A stretch of 64,000 nucleotides of DNA from Bacillus sp. BP-3 (lineage in GTDB: Bacteria > Bacillota > Bacilli > Bacillales > Bacillaceae_G). This document shows, piece by piece, positions 45,840 to 55,996 of the stretch. The notes below the pieces were generated by a model. It was not told the DNA's origin. It did no database searches and saw only the letters and a list, made by a program, of their open reading frames with translations. Both the position numbers and the translations under genes were made by a program. Within the stretch, counting starts at the first letter, position 1; each line of letters starts with the position of its first letter. The DNA is taken from NCBI RefSeq assembly GCF_028401955.1, contig NZ_JAQOTJ010000010.1, positions 122,129 through 186,128 on the forward strand, given 5' to 3'.

Positions 45840-46479
45840 ATTTTCCTTTTTCGTTTTGAATCATATGAGCGCCATTTAACACATAGCAAATTTGCATCTC
45901 TGTATACTCTTCCAGTGTATAAAGTTTCTGCAACGCCCAGCGACGAAATCCCCACATTTGCCCTTGAATAAAAATATTATGAGCAAGCAATTGAATCTCT
46001 TTTTTTGTTAAAGTAAATACTTTATTTTGAACACATTGCTGCAAAATATCTTCGAACATCCCTACCATTTGAAATTCTTTCTCTAGTACGTAAGGCAGCG
46101 ATTCTTTTGGTAGAAAACGAACTTCTTGATACATAATAAGAACCTCTTCTTGCAATTCATCCATAACTTTAAAATAATTTGTAATCGCTGCTTTCAAACT
46201 ATCAACATTGCCATTTCCTTTACAAAGCACTCGTTCTAAGCGCTCTTTTACATGTTCATAAATACTATCACACACTAAATAAAGCACATCATCTTTCGTT
46301 CGAATATATTCATAGAGTGTACCAATGCTAAAGCCTGCTGCCTTTGCGATTTCTCTCGTTGTTGTGCGCGGAAATCCTTTTTGTTTAAAGAGCTGCACAG
46401 CACCCTTAATCATTTGTTCACGCCGAAGTGCAATGAGTCTTTCATCTTTCACAGATGCTTGTACATTGTGCTTAGCCAT
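45838..46479 (-). CDS. TetR/AcrR family transcriptional regulator of the fatty-acid cluster
   Basis: The 213-residue protein has the TetR DNA-binding domain (about 20-65: GAVQLFKQKGFPRTTTREIA, then KAAGFSIGTLYEYIRTKDD) and a helical ligand domain. ATG at 46479 is 8 bases after GGGG; a GTG three codons earlier is less likely. It is the last gene of the acyl-CoA cluster and probably senses acyl-CoA. The stop overlaps a repeat. Confidence 0.9.
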   Translation of the reverse strand: MAKHNVQASVKDERLIALRREQMIKGAVQLFKQKGFPRTTTREIAKAAGFSIGTLYEYIRTKDDVLYLVCDSIYEHVKERLERVLCKGNGNVDSLKAAITNYFKVMDELQEEVLIMYQEVRFLPKESLPYVLEKEFQMVGMFEDILQQCVQNKVFTLTKKEIQLLAHNIFIQGQMWGFRRWALQKLYTLEEYTEMQICYVLNGAHMIQNEKGK

Positions 46480-46536
46480 CTCCTTCACCCCTTTGCATGA
46501 AGAAGCGTAGGGGGCTCCTACGCTTCTTCATAAATT

Positions 46537-47676
46537 CTACTTTGTTAACATACGTGAAATAACAAGGCGCTGAATTTCTTGCGTCCCTTCGTAAATTTGC
46601 GTAATCTTTGCATCGCGCATAAAGCGTTCCACTGGATAATCCTTTGTATAACCGTATCCTCCAAATACTTGTACAGCCTCTGTTGTCACTTTCATCGCTG
46701 TATCTCCTGCAAATAATTTAGACATTGCTGATTCTTTTCCATACGGTAAACCTTCTGATTCAAGCCAAGCCGCTTGATATGTTAACAAGCGCGCCGCCTC
46801 TACTCCCGTCGCCATATCCGCTAGCTTAAATCCAATTCCTTGCTGCGCGGCAATTGGTTTCCCAAATTGATGACGTTCCTTCGCATAATCAGCAGCAGCA
46901 TCAAGTGCGCCTTGTGCGATACCAACGGCTTGCGCGGCAATACCATTACGACCGCCATCTAACGTTTGCATTGCAATTTTAAATCCTTGTCCTTCCTCGC
47001 CAAGTAAATTCTCAGCAGGAATGCGGCAGTCCTCAAATATAATCTCCGTCGTCGGTGAAGAACGAATACCAAGCTTGCTCTCTTTCTTCCCAACAGAAAA
47101 CCCCGGCGTACTGCTTTCCACAATAAATGCACTTGTACCGCGCTGCTTTGATTCTGTATCTGTCAGTGCAAATACAACATAAATATCTGCAATTCCACCA
47201 TTTGTAATGAAAATTTTCGAACCATTTAAAATATAATGATCGCCGTCACGCTTTGCTGTTGTTTTCATTCCGCCAGCATCTGAGCCAGAACCCGGCTCCG
47301 TTAAAGCGTAAGCGCCAATTTTCTTTCCTTCTGCCATCGGGCGTAAGTACTTCTGCTTTTGCTCCTCTGTACCGAATGTAAAAATTGGCCATCCTGCAAG
47401 CGATGTATGCGCCGATAATGTTACACCTGTAGATGCACAAACACGCGACAACTCTTCTACTGCAATTACGTAAGCTAAGTAATCGCTTCCAATTCCGCCG
47501 TACTCTTCAGGCCACGGAATACCAGTTAAGCCAAGTTCCGCCATTTGATCAAATAAAGTGCGGTCAAAGCGTTCTTCTTCATCGCGCTCTGCTGCCGTTG
47601 GTGCGACTTCATTTCTCGCAAAATCACGAACCATTTTTCGAATCATTTCATGCTCTTCTGATAGTTTAAAATGCAT
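46537..47676 (-). CDS. Acyl-CoA dehydrogenase (first paralogue)
   Basis: The 379-residue flavoprotein starts [20 protein letters not shown] and has [13 protein letters not shown], the catalytic glutamate in [11 protein letters not shown] and the FAD-binding C-terminal [20 protein letters not shown]. It makes enoyl-CoA from acyl-CoA, giving electrons to ETF. It is about two-thirds identical to its neighbour, suggesting a tandem duplication. Confidence 0.93.
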   Translation of the reverse strand: MHFKLSEEHEMIRKMVRDFARNEVAPTAAERDEEERFDRTLFDQMAELGLTGIPWPEEYGGIGSDYLAYVIAVEELSRVCASTGVTLSAHTSLAGWPIFTFGTEEQKQKYLRPMAEGKKIGAYALTEPGSGSDAGGMKTTAKRDGDHYILNGSKIFITNGGIADIYVVFALTDTESKQRGTSAFIVESSTPGFSVGKKESKLGIRSSPTTEIIFEDCRIPAENLLGEEGQGFKIAMQTLDGGRNGIAAQAVGIAQGALDAAADYAKERHQFGKPIAAQQGIGFKLADMATGVEAARLLTYQAAWLESEGLPYGKESAMSKLFAGDTAMKVTTEAVQVFGGYGYTKDYPVERFMRDAKITQIYEGTQEIQRLVISRMLTK

Positions 47677-47689
47677 CTCTATTTCCCCC

Positions 47690-48820
47690 TTAAAGTGCTC
47701 TGCTAATAACTAAACGCTGAATCTCACTTGTTCCTTCATAAATCTCACATATTTTTGCATCACGGAAGAATCGCTCTGCAGGATACTCTTTTGTATAACC
47801 GTAACCACCTAACACCTGCACACCTTCAATTGCCACTTCTACTGCTGTTTTGGAAGCAAATAATTTTGCAATTGACGCTTCCTTCCCGCACGGTAAACCT
47901 TGTGCTCTTAGTGACGCAGCACGATATACAAGCAAACGAGCTGCTTCAACAGACGTTGCCATATCCGCTATCTTAAACCCTAGTCCTTGCTGCGCAGCAA
48001 TTGGCTTGCCAAATTGATGACGTTCTTTCGCATAATCAGTAGCACACTCCAGCGCTGCTTCAGCGATACCAAGTGACTGTGCCCCGATACCGATGCGACC
48101 GACATCTAAATTTGCCATCGCCACTTTAAATCCTTGCCCTTCTTCACCAAGCAAATTCTCAGCAGGAACTTTCATATCTTCAAACGTTAATTGCACTGTA
48201 CGAGAACCTAATAACCCCATTTTGTGTTCATCTTTCCCAATAATTAAACCCGGTGTATCTTTTTCAACAATAAATGCCGATATTCCGCGCGTACCTGCCT
48301 CCGGATTCGTCGAAGCAAAAACAATATATGTATCTGCCTCGCCGCCGTTTGTGATAAATACTTTCGAACCGTTAATAACGTACTCATCACCTTGCCTAAC
48401 TGCTCTTGATTTTAAACTCCCTGCATCCGACCCGGCGCCTGGCTCCGTTAACGCAAATGCTCCTAAATATTCACCAGTTGCCAACTTCGGAAGATATTTT
48501 TGTTTTTGCTCTTCTGTTCCAAAATATAAAATCGGATTCATTCCAACAGATGTATGTACGGCTAAAATCACCCCTACGGTAGCGCTTACTTTTGAAATTT
48601 CATGAATGGCTAAAATATACGAAATAAAGTCCATTTCCGCTCCGCTGTATTTCGCTGGAATCGGTATCCCCATTAGTCCAAGCTCACCCATTTTCTTTAG
48701 GACTTCTCTAGGAAACACCCCTTGTTCCATAATTGGAACAAAGGGAGCTATTTCCTTCTGAGCGAAGTCCCGAACCATTTTTCGCATCATTTGCTGCTCT
48801 TCTGTAAATTGAAAGTTCAT
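47690..48820 (-). CDS. Acyl-CoA dehydrogenase (second paralogue)
   Basis: The 376-residue flavoprotein begins [20 protein letters not shown] and shows [12 protein letters not shown] and the catalytic glutamate in [11 protein letters not shown]. It may take short or branched substrates (MmgC-like), though specificity cannot be read. ATG at 48820 follows GAGGTGGAG; a GTG three codons earlier lies in that site. Confidence 0.93.
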   Translation of the reverse strand: MNFQFTEEQQMMRKMVRDFAQKEIAPFVPIMEQGVFPREVLKKMGELGLMGIPIPAKYSGAEMDFISYILAIHEISKVSATVGVILAVHTSVGMNPILYFGTEEQKQKYLPKLATGEYLGAFALTEPGAGSDAGSLKSRAVRQGDEYVINGSKVFITNGGEADTYIVFASTNPEAGTRGISAFIVEKDTPGLIIGKDEHKMGLLGSRTVQLTFEDMKVPAENLLGEEGQGFKVAMANLDVGRIGIGAQSLGIAEAALECATDYAKERHQFGKPIAAQQGLGFKIADMATSVEAARLLVYRAASLRAQGLPCGKEASIAKLFASKTAVEVAIEGVQVLGGYGYTKEYPAERFFRDAKICEIYEGTSEIQRLVISRAL

Positions 48821-48896
48821 CTGCTCCACCTCAAATTATTTTTCATTGTGATTGAATGACTTGGTAAGACCACTAGTAAATAGAAAGAGGTATTAC

Positions 48897-49748
48897 TTAT
48901 TCATAAACGTAAAAGCCGCGTCCTGTCTTCCGTCCTAGCCAGCCTGCGTTTACATATTTACGTAGGAGCGGGCATGGTCGATATTTGCTATCTCCTAATC
49001 CTTCATGCAGTACTTCCATAATGTATAAACAAGTATCTAAACCGATAAAATCAGCAAGTGTCAGCGGTCCCATCGGATGATTCATGCCAAGCTTCATAAC
49101 TTCATCGATTGCTTCTTTCGTTGCCACGCCTTCATATAGCGTATAAATTGCTTCGTTAATCATCGGCAATAAAATACGGTTAGACACAAACCCAGGGAAA
49201 TCATTTACTTCAACTGGGACTTTACCGATTTTTTTTGTAATATCCTCAATCGTTTCATATACTGCGTCCTCTGTTGCTAAGCCGCGAATAATTTCAACTA
49301 GTTTCATAACCGGAACCGGGTTCATAAAGTGCATACCGATAACTTTTTCTGGACGATTCGTAACAGCTGCAATTTCAGTAATTGGCAGCGAAGATGTATT
49401 TGTTGCTAAAATCGCATGCTCCGGTGCTAATTCATCTAAGTTCGCAAAAATTTTCTTTTTAATGTCCATTCTTTCTACAGCCGCTTCAATGACAAGATCT
49501 GCTTCTTTTACACAGTCTAGCGTAAGCGTTGCTGTCAGACGATGTAACGTTGCCTGCTTATCGTCTTCGCTCATGCGGCCCTTCTCAACTTGCCTAGATA
49601 AATTTTTCGTAATAATTGCGATGCCGCGATCTAACTGTTCTTGCTTTAAATCTTGCATATATACGTTATAACCTGCCATCGCACACACTTGTGCAATGCC
49701 AGAACCCATTTGCCCCGAACCAATTACAACAATGCTTTGTACCGTCAT
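48897..49748 (-). CDS. 3-hydroxybutyryl-CoA dehydrogenase (MmgB-like)
   Basis: The 283-residue NAD(P)-dependent enzyme has the dinucleotide fold [16 protein letters not shown] at the N-terminus, the catalytic histidine in [15 protein letters not shown] and the C-terminal HCDH domain ([17 protein letters not shown]). It oxidises 3-hydroxyacyl-CoA or acts in reverse. It lies between thiolase and dehydrogenases, consistent with short-chain beta-oxidation. Confidence 0.92.
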   Translation of the reverse strand: MTVQSIVVIGSGQMGSGIAQVCAMAGYNVYMQDLKQEQLDRGIAIITKNLSRQVEKGRMSEDDKQATLHRLTATLTLDCVKEADLVIEAAVERMDIKKKIFANLDELAPEHAILATNTSSLPITEIAAVTNRPEKVIGMHFMNPVPVMKLVEIIRGLATEDAVYETIEDITKKIGKVPVEVNDFPGFVSNRILLPMINEAIYTLYEGVATKEAIDEVMKLGMNHPMGPLTLADFIGLDTCLYIMEVLHEGLGDSKYRPCPLLRKYVNAGWLGRKTGRGFYVYE

Positions 49749-49763
49749 GCTTATAGCCCCCTT

Positions 49764-50945
49764 TTAATGAACCTCAATCATAATTGCGTCGCCTTGGCCA
49801 CCACCACTGCAAATAGAAGCAATCCCAATTCCGCCACCGCGCTGCTTCAATGCATGAATAAGGGTCACAATAATGCGCGCCCCGCTCGCTCCAATTGGAT
49901 GCCCCATCGCAACAGCTCCGCCATTTACGTTAATCTTCTCTGGATCAATGCCTGCAATATTCGCACTTGCAATTGCCACAGCAGCAAACGCTTCATTAAT
50001 CTCAAATAAATCAATGTCTTCTATTTTCTTGCCAGTTTTCTTTAATAGCTCGTTAATGGCATAACCCGGTGTTCTTGGAAAATCCTTTGCTTCCACCGCT
50101 ATCGCTGTATGCCCTAAAATTGTTGCAAGCGGCTTTCTTCCTTCTTCCTTCGCACGCTCTTCACTCATTAATACGAGCGCTGCTGCTCCATCATTCAAAC
50201 CTGGCGCATTTCCAGCTGTAACCGTTGCATCCTTATCAAATACAGGTTTTAGCCTTGCTAATTTTTCAACTGTTGTATCTTCGCGCGGCGCTTCGTCACG
50301 CGCTACGACTACCGGCTCCCCTTTTCGCTGTGGCACAGATACAGGAACAATTTCCTCTTCAAAGCGGCCTTCCTTTTGTGCTTGGATAGCAAGCATGTGA
50401 CTTCTGTATGCCCATTCGTCTTGCATTTCGCGGGAAATACCATCTTCTTTGGCAACATCGCCGCCGTACACCCCCATGTGCACGCCAGTAAATGAGCACG
50501 TTAAACCATCTGCCACATTTAAGTCGACAACTTCGTTATGCCCCATGCGATATCCCCAGCGTGCGCCGCGTAAAATATATGGACTATTACTCATTGATTC
50601 CATGCCGCCTGCTACAAGTAATGAATGATCGTCAGTACGAATAATTTGATCCGCTAACGTTACAGCACGAAGTCCAGATGCACAAACTTTATTCACTGTT
50701 TCCGTGCGAGTCTCCCACGGAATCCCAGCTTCTCGTGCTGCCTGGCGCGATGGAATTTGACCTTGTCCTCCTTGAATAACCGTCCCAAATACAACCTCTT
50801 CAATATCACTTGCTGCAACATTCGCACGCTCTAATGCCGCTCGAATTGCAATTCCTCCAAGCTCCGTTGCCTTTACATCCTTTAAAGCTCCCCCAAACTT
50901 TCCAACAGGTGTTCTTGCAGCACTTAAAATTACTGTTCTTGTCAA
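49764..50945 (-). CDS. Acetyl-CoA C-acetyltransferase (thiolase)
   Basis: The 393-residue enzyme has the nucleophilic cysteine in [13 protein letters not shown], the GGGQGDA C-terminal motif and [19 protein letters not shown]. It splits acetoacetyl-CoA or joins two acetyl-CoA. TTG at 50945 lies 6 bases after GGGGAG; an ATG five codons upstream overlaps the site. Its upstream region has a perfect TGAACG-CT-CGTTCA palindrome. Confidence 0.93.
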   Translation of the reverse strand: MTRTVILSAARTPVGKFGGALKDVKATELGGIAIRAALERANVAASDIEEVVFGTVIQGGQGQIPSRQAAREAGIPWETRTETVNKVCASGLRAVTLADQIIRTDDHSLLVAGGMESMSNSPYILRGARWGYRMGHNEVVDLNVADGLTCSFTGVHMGVYGGDVAKEDGISREMQDEWAYRSHMLAIQAQKEGRFEEEIVPVSVPQRKGEPVVVARDEAPREDTTVEKLARLKPVFDKDATVTAGNAPGLNDGAAALVLMSEERAKEEGRKPLATILGHTAIAVEAKDFPRTPGYAINELLKKTGKKIEDIDLFEINEAFAAVAIASANIAGIDPEKINVNGGAVAMGHPIGASGARIIVTLIHALKQRGGGIGIASICSGGGQGDAIMIEVH

Positions 50946-50983
50946 AACATACTCCCCCATTTCTTCTTATTTATGGCGTTGAT

Positions 50984-50997
50984 TGAACGCTCGTTCA
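50984..50997. promoter_or_regulatory. Palindromic operator upstream of the thiolase gene
   Basis: TGAACGCTCGTTCA is a perfect 6-2-6 palindrome about 40 bases before the thiolase start. It matches the site at 53272-53285 in pattern. Confidence 0.6.
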
Positions 50998-51016
50998 GTG
51001 CAGCTGTTGTGAGAAA

Positions 51017-51037
51017 GAGGTGCAAGGTTTGCACCTC
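51017..51037 (-). other. Hairpin after ywjF
   Basis: GAGGTGCAA and TTGCACCTC pair perfectly (9 bp, 3-base loop), followed on the minus strand by TTTCTCAC. It may act as a weak terminator or processing signal between ywjF and thiolase. Confidence 0.6.
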
Positions 51038-51045
51038 CCCTATAT

Positions 51046-53172
51046 CTAAAGTTGTACGGATTCTTGCATTGCTTCTTTCTTCGGTCCAATGACAGAGCGC
51101 TCTAAAATCTCTGTTATATCTAGCGTTTGCACGCGCTCTTCTACCTCTTTCGCCTTCGTACCATCGCTGATCATCGTTAAGCAATACGGGCATCCCGTAC
51201 CGATAATCGTCGGCGATGTCGAAAGTGCTTGTTCAGTACGTGCCACGTTAATACGTGAACCAGCCGTCTCTTCCATCCACATCAGACCGCCGCCCGCTCC
51301 GCAGCACATTCCTGTTTCACGATTACGCTCCATTTCAACAACCTTCACACCTGGAATTGCTTTTAAAATATTACGAGGCGCTTCGTACACTTCGTTGTAA
51401 CGACCTAAATAACAAGAGTCGTGATACGTAATCGTTTCTTCTACGTGGTGAACTGGCTTTAAGCGCCCTTCTTTCACCCACTGTGCTAACAATTCTGTAT
51501 GATGATAGACTTCTGCTTGTAAGCCAAAGTCCGGATACTCATTTTTAAACGTGTTGTACGCATGCGGGTCGATCGTAACAATCTTCTTCACGCCTGCTTT
51601 CTCGAACTCTTCAATATTTTTATTCGCCATCTCTTGGAAAACAAATTCATTTCCAAGGCGGCGCGGTGTATCTCCTGAGTTTTTCTCTTTATTTCCGAGG
51701 ATAGCAAAGGAAATGCCAGCTTCATTCATTAATTTCGCAAACGATAACGCAATTTTCTGACTGCGATTATCATAAGATCCCATAGAACCTACCCAAAATA
51801 AGTATTCAAACTCTTCGCCTGCTTTTGCTTTTTCTTTCACAGTTGGGATGGAAACTTCCTCTTCCATCGTACGCCACGTTTCACGCTCTTTACGATTCAG
51901 TCCCCACGGGTTTCCTTGACGCTCGATATTTGTTAGGGCGCGCTGCGCTTCTGGATCCATTTTTCCTTCTGTTAAAACGAGATAACGGCGCAAATCAATA
52001 ATTTTATCAACATGTTCATTCATAACTGGACATTGATCTTCACAGTTACGACACGTTGTACAAGCCCAAATTTCTGTTTCAGTAATGACATCACCAATTA
52101 AACTTGGATTGTATGCGAGCGTTGCTGCAGATTCATGTTGTCCATCTCCAGTTGCCATCATCGCTAATTGGTTTCCTTTTGTATTGTTAAACGCAACAGT
52201 TGGTACCCACGGTGCGCGCGACGTTACTGCTGCACCTTTATCTGTTAAATGGTCACGCAATTTTAAAATTAAATCCATTGGCGAAAGCATCTTACCAGTT
52301 CCTGTTGCCGGACACATATTCGTACAGCGGCCGCACTCTACGCATGCATATAAATCAATAAGCTGCGTTTGTTTGAAGTCTTCGATTTTCCCAACGCCAA
52401 ATGTTTCTTGCGTTTCATCTTCAAAATCAATTTTTTCTAATTTTCCTGGGTTTGTTAAACGGCTAAAGTACACATTTGCTGGTCCTGCAATTAAATGCGC
52501 ATGTTTCGATTGTGGAACGTAAACTAAAAACGTTAACAAAATAAGTAGATGCATCCACCAAGCGAAATAGAACAGGGCAATTGCAGCTGTTTCGCCAATT
52601 CCAGAAAATAAGTAAGCGATTGCAGAAGCAATTGGTTCGCTCCATGATAATTCCTCTCCATGCCAAATGATGCCCATTCCATTACCAAGGAGAACAGATA
52701 ACATTAAGCCACCGATAAAAATTAAAACAAGTCCCGCTTTAAAGTTCCTCTTTAAGCGAACAAGTTTCTCAATATATCTTCTATAAAAAGCCCAAAAGAC
52801 TGCGATTAAAATGACGAGTGTGACGATTTCTTGGAAGAATGTAAATGCAGAATATAGTGGTCCAAGTGGAAGATGTGATCCTGGTGCTAAGCCTTTCCAT
52901 ATGAAGTCAATTGCTCCAAACTGGACAAGAATAAATCCGTAAAAAAACATAACGTGCATGATACCGCTTTTTTTATCTTTGAGCAGCTTCTTTTGTCCGA
53001 AGACATTCCCTTTAATAAGATCCCATCTTTCTTTGAAGCGGCGATCAAACTCTACTTTCTTTCCTAATCGTATGTAGGTAATTCGTGTGCGTATAAGATA
53101 CACAAATAAATATGCTGCATACGCTATGATGGCAATTGTCGCCAACCAATTTACAATTAACAAGCTATTCAT
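51046..53172 (-). CDS. ywjF: Heterodisulfide reductase-related Fe-S oxidoreductase (YwjF)
   Basis: The 708-residue protein has about six N-terminal membrane helices (1-240), two [4Fe-4S] motifs (CVECGRCTNMCPA and CTTCRNCEDQCP), then two CCG-type domains ending CCGAGGGLMWME and GCPYCLTMISDG. Proteins of this type probably take electrons from ETF to quinone in fatty-acid oxidation. It is the first gene of the cluster, with a promoter and operator upstream. Confidence 0.92.
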   Translation of the reverse strand: MNSLLIVNWLATIAIIAYAAYLFVYLIRTRITYIRLGKKVEFDRRFKERWDLIKGNVFGQKKLLKDKKSGIMHVMFFYGFILVQFGAIDFIWKGLAPGSHLPLGPLYSAFTFFQEIVTLVILIAVFWAFYRRYIEKLVRLKRNFKAGLVLIFIGGLMLSVLLGNGMGIIWHGEELSWSEPIASAIAYLFSGIGETAAIALFYFAWWMHLLILLTFLVYVPQSKHAHLIAGPANVYFSRLTNPGKLEKIDFEDETQETFGVGKIEDFKQTQLIDLYACVECGRCTNMCPATGTGKMLSPMDLILKLRDHLTDKGAAVTSRAPWVPTVAFNNTKGNQLAMMATGDGQHESAATLAYNPSLIGDVITETEIWACTTCRNCEDQCPVMNEHVDKIIDLRRYLVLTEGKMDPEAQRALTNIERQGNPWGLNRKERETWRTMEEEVSIPTVKEKAKAGEEFEYLFWVGSMGSYDNRSQKIALSFAKLMNEAGISFAILGNKEKNSGDTPRRLGNEFVFQEMANKNIEEFEKAGVKKIVTIDPHAYNTFKNEYPDFGLQAEVYHHTELLAQWVKEGRLKPVHHVEETITYHDSCYLGRYNEVYEAPRNILKAIPGVKVVEMERNRETGMCCGAGGGLMWMEETAGSRINVARTEQALSTSPTIIGTGCPYCLTMISDGTKAKEVEERVQTLDITEILERSVIGPKKEAMQESVQL

Positions 53173-53262
53173 ATTTCTGCCAACCCCTCTACATGTAGTA
53201 TACTTATTTATTTTCGAATCTTCAAAAATAAATAATTTTCTGAATTCACTACCCCTACTCCC

Positions 53263-53290
53263 ATTATATGATGAGTGAGCATTCAGTCAA
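53263..53290 (-). promoter_or_regulatory. ywjF promoter with operator in the spacer
   Basis: TTGACT (53290-53285) and TATAAT (53268-53263) are 16 bases apart. The spacer and -35 edge hold TGAGTGAGCATTCA (53272-53285), an imperfect palindrome of the TGARTG-NN-CAYTCA type, so a bound TetR regulator would block polymerase. Confidence 0.75.
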
Positions 53291-53348
53291 CAGTTTTTTG
53301 TTATACAACAATATATTTTTTCATAAAGCTTTTTATTTCGGTGAAACT

Positions 53349-53402
53349 ATAAAGCGACACTTCCATCAGTGGGGTTTTTCATTCTCCTTTGATGATGAGT
53401 TG
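53349..53402. repeat. Dispersed hairpin repeat, family A (copy 4)
   Basis: ATAAAGCGACACTTCCATCA, GTGGGG, then a degraded right arm ending TTTGATGATGAGTTG. It lies in the 292-base gap between ywjF and cls, not next to a stop codon. Confidence 0.75.
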
Positions 53403-53464
53403 AACCAATCCATTACTACCTTCGAATAATCGGATAAAAATGAATACAGAGTGGGAATGATTGC

Positions 53465-54658
53465 ATGAACTTCTTATTTCTCGCCCTTGTCTTTCTCTTA
53501 CTATGGGCAACTTTTGACTTCATCTATGGAAGAAAAATTCATTTAAACAACCTTAAGCCGCGTTCCTTTCCTGTACGCCATAGTAATTTTAAACTTTATA
53601 CATATGGCGAAGCGTTATATAAGGAACTGTTTACTGATATACAACACGCTAAACATCATATACATATTTTATTTTTTATCGTAAAAAATGATGAGATTAG
53701 TCATACATTTTTACAGCTTTTAATGGAAAAAGCGCAGCAAGGCATCGAAGTGCGCCTTCTTCTTGATCGAATCGGCAGTCATCATTTGTCAAAACAAATG
53801 ATTATTAAACTAAAGCAACATGGTGTGCACTTTTCATTTTGTCATAAAATCCGCCTTCCTTTTCTCTTTTTCTCTGTTAACCAAAGAAACCATAGAAAAA
53901 TTACAATTATTGATGGGAAAATTGGGTACATTGGAGGCTTCAACATCGGAGAAGAGTATTTAGGGCACAACCAAGAACTAGGGCCTTGGCGGGACTATCA
54001 CCTACGCCTTACCGAAGAAGGTGTACAAGATTTGCAAACGCAGTTTCTACATGATTGGCGCGATGATACAAATGAAGACTTATTACATGAAAATTATTAT
54101 TTCCCAATACTAAAAAAAGGAGGGACTTCTCATCAATTCGTACCAACTGACGGCGCATATTTACAACAAATTTTTCTCGATCTTATCGAAAATGCAACAA
54201 AAGAACTGTATATTGGTACGCCCTATTTTATTCCTAGCAAAAAACTAATGAACGCATTGCTACGCGCTCAAAAAAGAGGCGTTCATATCACTATACTCGT
54301 ACCTAAAAAAGCAGATCATCCGTTTGTTCGCGAAGCAAAACTTCCATATTGCCGGAAGCTTATTAAAGCAGGCTGTCATATTTACGAATTTCTAGATGGA
54401 TTTTTTCACGCGAAAATTGTAATGGTAGATGGTTGTATTTGTGATATTGGAACGGCAAATTTTGATAAGCGAAGCTTATATATTAATCATGAAATTAATT
54501 GTATATTATATGGCTCGCCATTTTTAGAACAAGTGAAGAAAGAAATTGAGCAAGACTTAGAAGCATCCGTTTTACTTTCTATGGACGATGTGTCTTCGCT
54601 CTCTCTCCTTGACAAAGGAAAGGAATGGATTGGAACGCTATTTTCTTTTTTCCTATAA
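53465..54658 (+). CDS. Cardiolipin synthase (minor type, YwjE)
   Basis: The 397-residue phospholipase D-family enzyme has one N-terminal membrane segment and two HKD-type motifs: NHRKITIIDGKIGYIGGFN and FHAKIVMVDGCICDIGTANF. It joins two phosphatidylglycerols into cardiolipin. It lies upstream of uvsE as ywjE does. The TAA comes from repeat family A. Confidence 0.92.
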   Translation: MNFLFLALVFLLLWATFDFIYGRKIHLNNLKPRSFPVRHSNFKLYTYGEALYKELFTDIQHAKHHIHILFFIVKNDEISHTFLQLLMEKAQQGIEVRLLLDRIGSHHLSKQMIIKLKQHGVHFSFCHKIRLPFLFFSVNQRNHRKITIIDGKIGYIGGFNIGEEYLGHNQELGPWRDYHLRLTEEGVQDLQTQFLHDWRDDTNEDLLHENYYFPILKKGGTSHQFVPTDGAYLQQIFLDLIENATKELYIGTPYFIPSKKLMNALLRAQKRGVHITILVPKKADHPFVREAKLPYCRKLIKAGCHIYEFLDGFFHAKIVMVDGCICDIGTANFDKRSLYINHEINCILYGSPFLEQVKKEIEQDLEASVLLSMDDVSSLSLLDKGKEWIGTLFSFFL

Positions 54659-54702
54659 AGTGAAACTTCCATCAGCGCGGGGCTTACTACCCGTTAAAAC
54701 AG
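54655..54702. repeat. Dispersed hairpin repeat, family A (copy 5)
   Basis: ATAAAGTGAAACTTCCATCA, then GCGCGGGGC, TTACTACCCGTTAAAAC. It begins inside the cls stop codon and separates cls from uvsE. Confidence 0.8.
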
Positions 54703-54728
54703 GATAAATACAGAAAGGCAGGATACAA

Positions 54729-55682
54729 ATGCGCATCAGATTTGGATATGTCTCACATGCACTTGCACTGTGGGACTGTTCTCCTTCAAAAACACTTACA
54801 TTTACAAAGTGGAAAGAAATGAACAAACAAGCACGCGATGAAAAATTATATGATGTGACAAAACAAAATATTTTGCATACGTTACGCATCTTGCACTATA
54901 ATATCGCACATGAAATTGAATTATATCGCCTATCTTCTTCTATTGTTCCATTAGCTACACATCCAGAGGTAAAATTCGATTACATCAACCCCTTTGGAGA
55001 TTTATGGAAAGAAATGGGGGAGCTAATTAAAAAACATCATTTGCGCGTAAGCTTTCATCCGAATCAATTCACGCTGTTTACAAGTGAGAAAACACATATT
55101 ACGACAAATGCCATTCTTGATATGACATACCATTACAACTTGTTATCTGCCATGAACATTGCGGATTCTGCATACATTAACATTCATGTCGGAGGAGCAT
55201 ACGGGAATAAAGAACAAGCCTTGCTTCGATTTCATGAGAATATCAAAAAACTTCCTGTCTCTATTAAAAGGCAAATGACACTTGAAAATGATGATAAAAC
55301 ATATACAGCAACCGAAACATTAACGGTTTGTAAACGGGAACAAATTCCCTTTGTCTTCGATTATCATCACCATGTTGCAAATCCATGTGAAGAATCATTA
55401 GAAGAACTGCTTCCAGCTATTTTTGCAACTTGGAATCACACAAATGTCCTACCAAAAGTTCATATTTCTTCGCCAAAATCAAAAAAAGAGTTTCGGGCGC
55501 ATTCTGATTATATTGACGTTCCATTTATACAAAAGTTCCTATCGACTGCAAAAGAATTAAATCAAGACTTCGATATTATGATTGAAAGTAAACAAAAAGA
55601 TTTAGCACTCTTTCAACTAGTAGCGGACCTTTCATCTATTAGAGGCGTAAAACGCCGAAGCGGCAGCATCCTTGAATGGTAA
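54729..55682 (+). CDS. uvsE: UV damage endonuclease UvsE
   Basis: The 317-residue TIM-barrel nuclease cuts 5' to UV photoproducts. It begins [20 protein letters not shown] and has metal-binding residues in [33 protein letters not shown] and [12 protein letters not shown] follows GGCAGGAT. UvsE homologues are strong in spore formers. It follows cls on the plus strand. Confidence 0.94.
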   Translation: MRIRFGYVSHALALWDCSPSKTLTFTKWKEMNKQARDEKLYDVTKQNILHTLRILHYNIAHEIELYRLSSSIVPLATHPEVKFDYINPFGDLWKEMGELIKKHHLRVSFHPNQFTLFTSEKTHITTNAILDMTYHYNLLSAMNIADSAYINIHVGGAYGNKEQALLRFHENIKKLPVSIKRQMTLENDDKTYTATETLTVCKREQIPFVFDYHHHVANPCEESLEELLPAIFATWNHTNVLPKVHISSPKSKKEFRAHSDYIDVPFIQKFLSTAKELNQDFDIMIESKQKDLALFQLVADLSSIRGVKRRSGSILEW

Positions 55683-55726
55683 ACCTATGCCAAAAAGTAT
55701 TATAAAAAAAATAAGACCTAAAAAAG

Positions 55727-55760
55727 AAACAACCGCCTTGAATAGACGGTTGTTTTTATA
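55727..55760. terminator. Bidirectional terminator between uvsE and papR
   Basis: AAACAACCGCC and GGTTGTTTTT arms pair around TTGAATAGAC, with T-rich tails on both strands. Confidence 0.9.
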
Positions 55761-55762
55761 TC

Positions 55763-55909
55763 TTAGTGCTCAAATGGTAAATCTGAAGCTAACTGTACTA
55801 CATCGCTATGATTTGTTACTGCTTGATTTTGATCTACTAGCGTACCGCCAAATGAAATACCTGCTAACATTGCTAATGTCAATAAACTACCAACAAGAAG
55901 TTTCTTCAT
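55763..55909 (-). CDS. papR: PlcR-activating peptide precursor PapR
   Basis: The 48-residue precursor has a lysine-led signal peptide (MKKLLVGSLLTLAMLAG) and ends QLASDLPFEH. The C-terminal heptapeptide SDLPFEH is the processed signal, re-imported by Opp to bind PlcR. The LPFEH ending differs from the LPFEF of many B. cereus/B. thuringiensis strains. ATG 55909 follows GGGGGAATG; an upstream 17-codon extension is not used. Confidence 0.95.
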   Translation of the reverse strand: MKKLLVGSLLTLAMLAGISFGGTLVDQNQAVTNHSDVVQLASDLPFEH

Positions 55910-55964
55910 ATTCCATTCCCCCATGTCTTTTTTTCTAATATAACATGAAATTTTATCCATAAAA

Positions 55965-55980
55965 CATGCAATTGTGCATA
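55965..55980 (-). promoter_or_regulatory. PlcR box before papR (one mismatch)
   Basis: CATGCAATTGTGCATA fits TATGNANNNNTNCATA except at the first base. It lies in the gap between plcR and papR, so papR can be induced on its own. Confidence 0.75.
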
Positions 55981-55996
55981 CCCATTTTTTGCCTAT

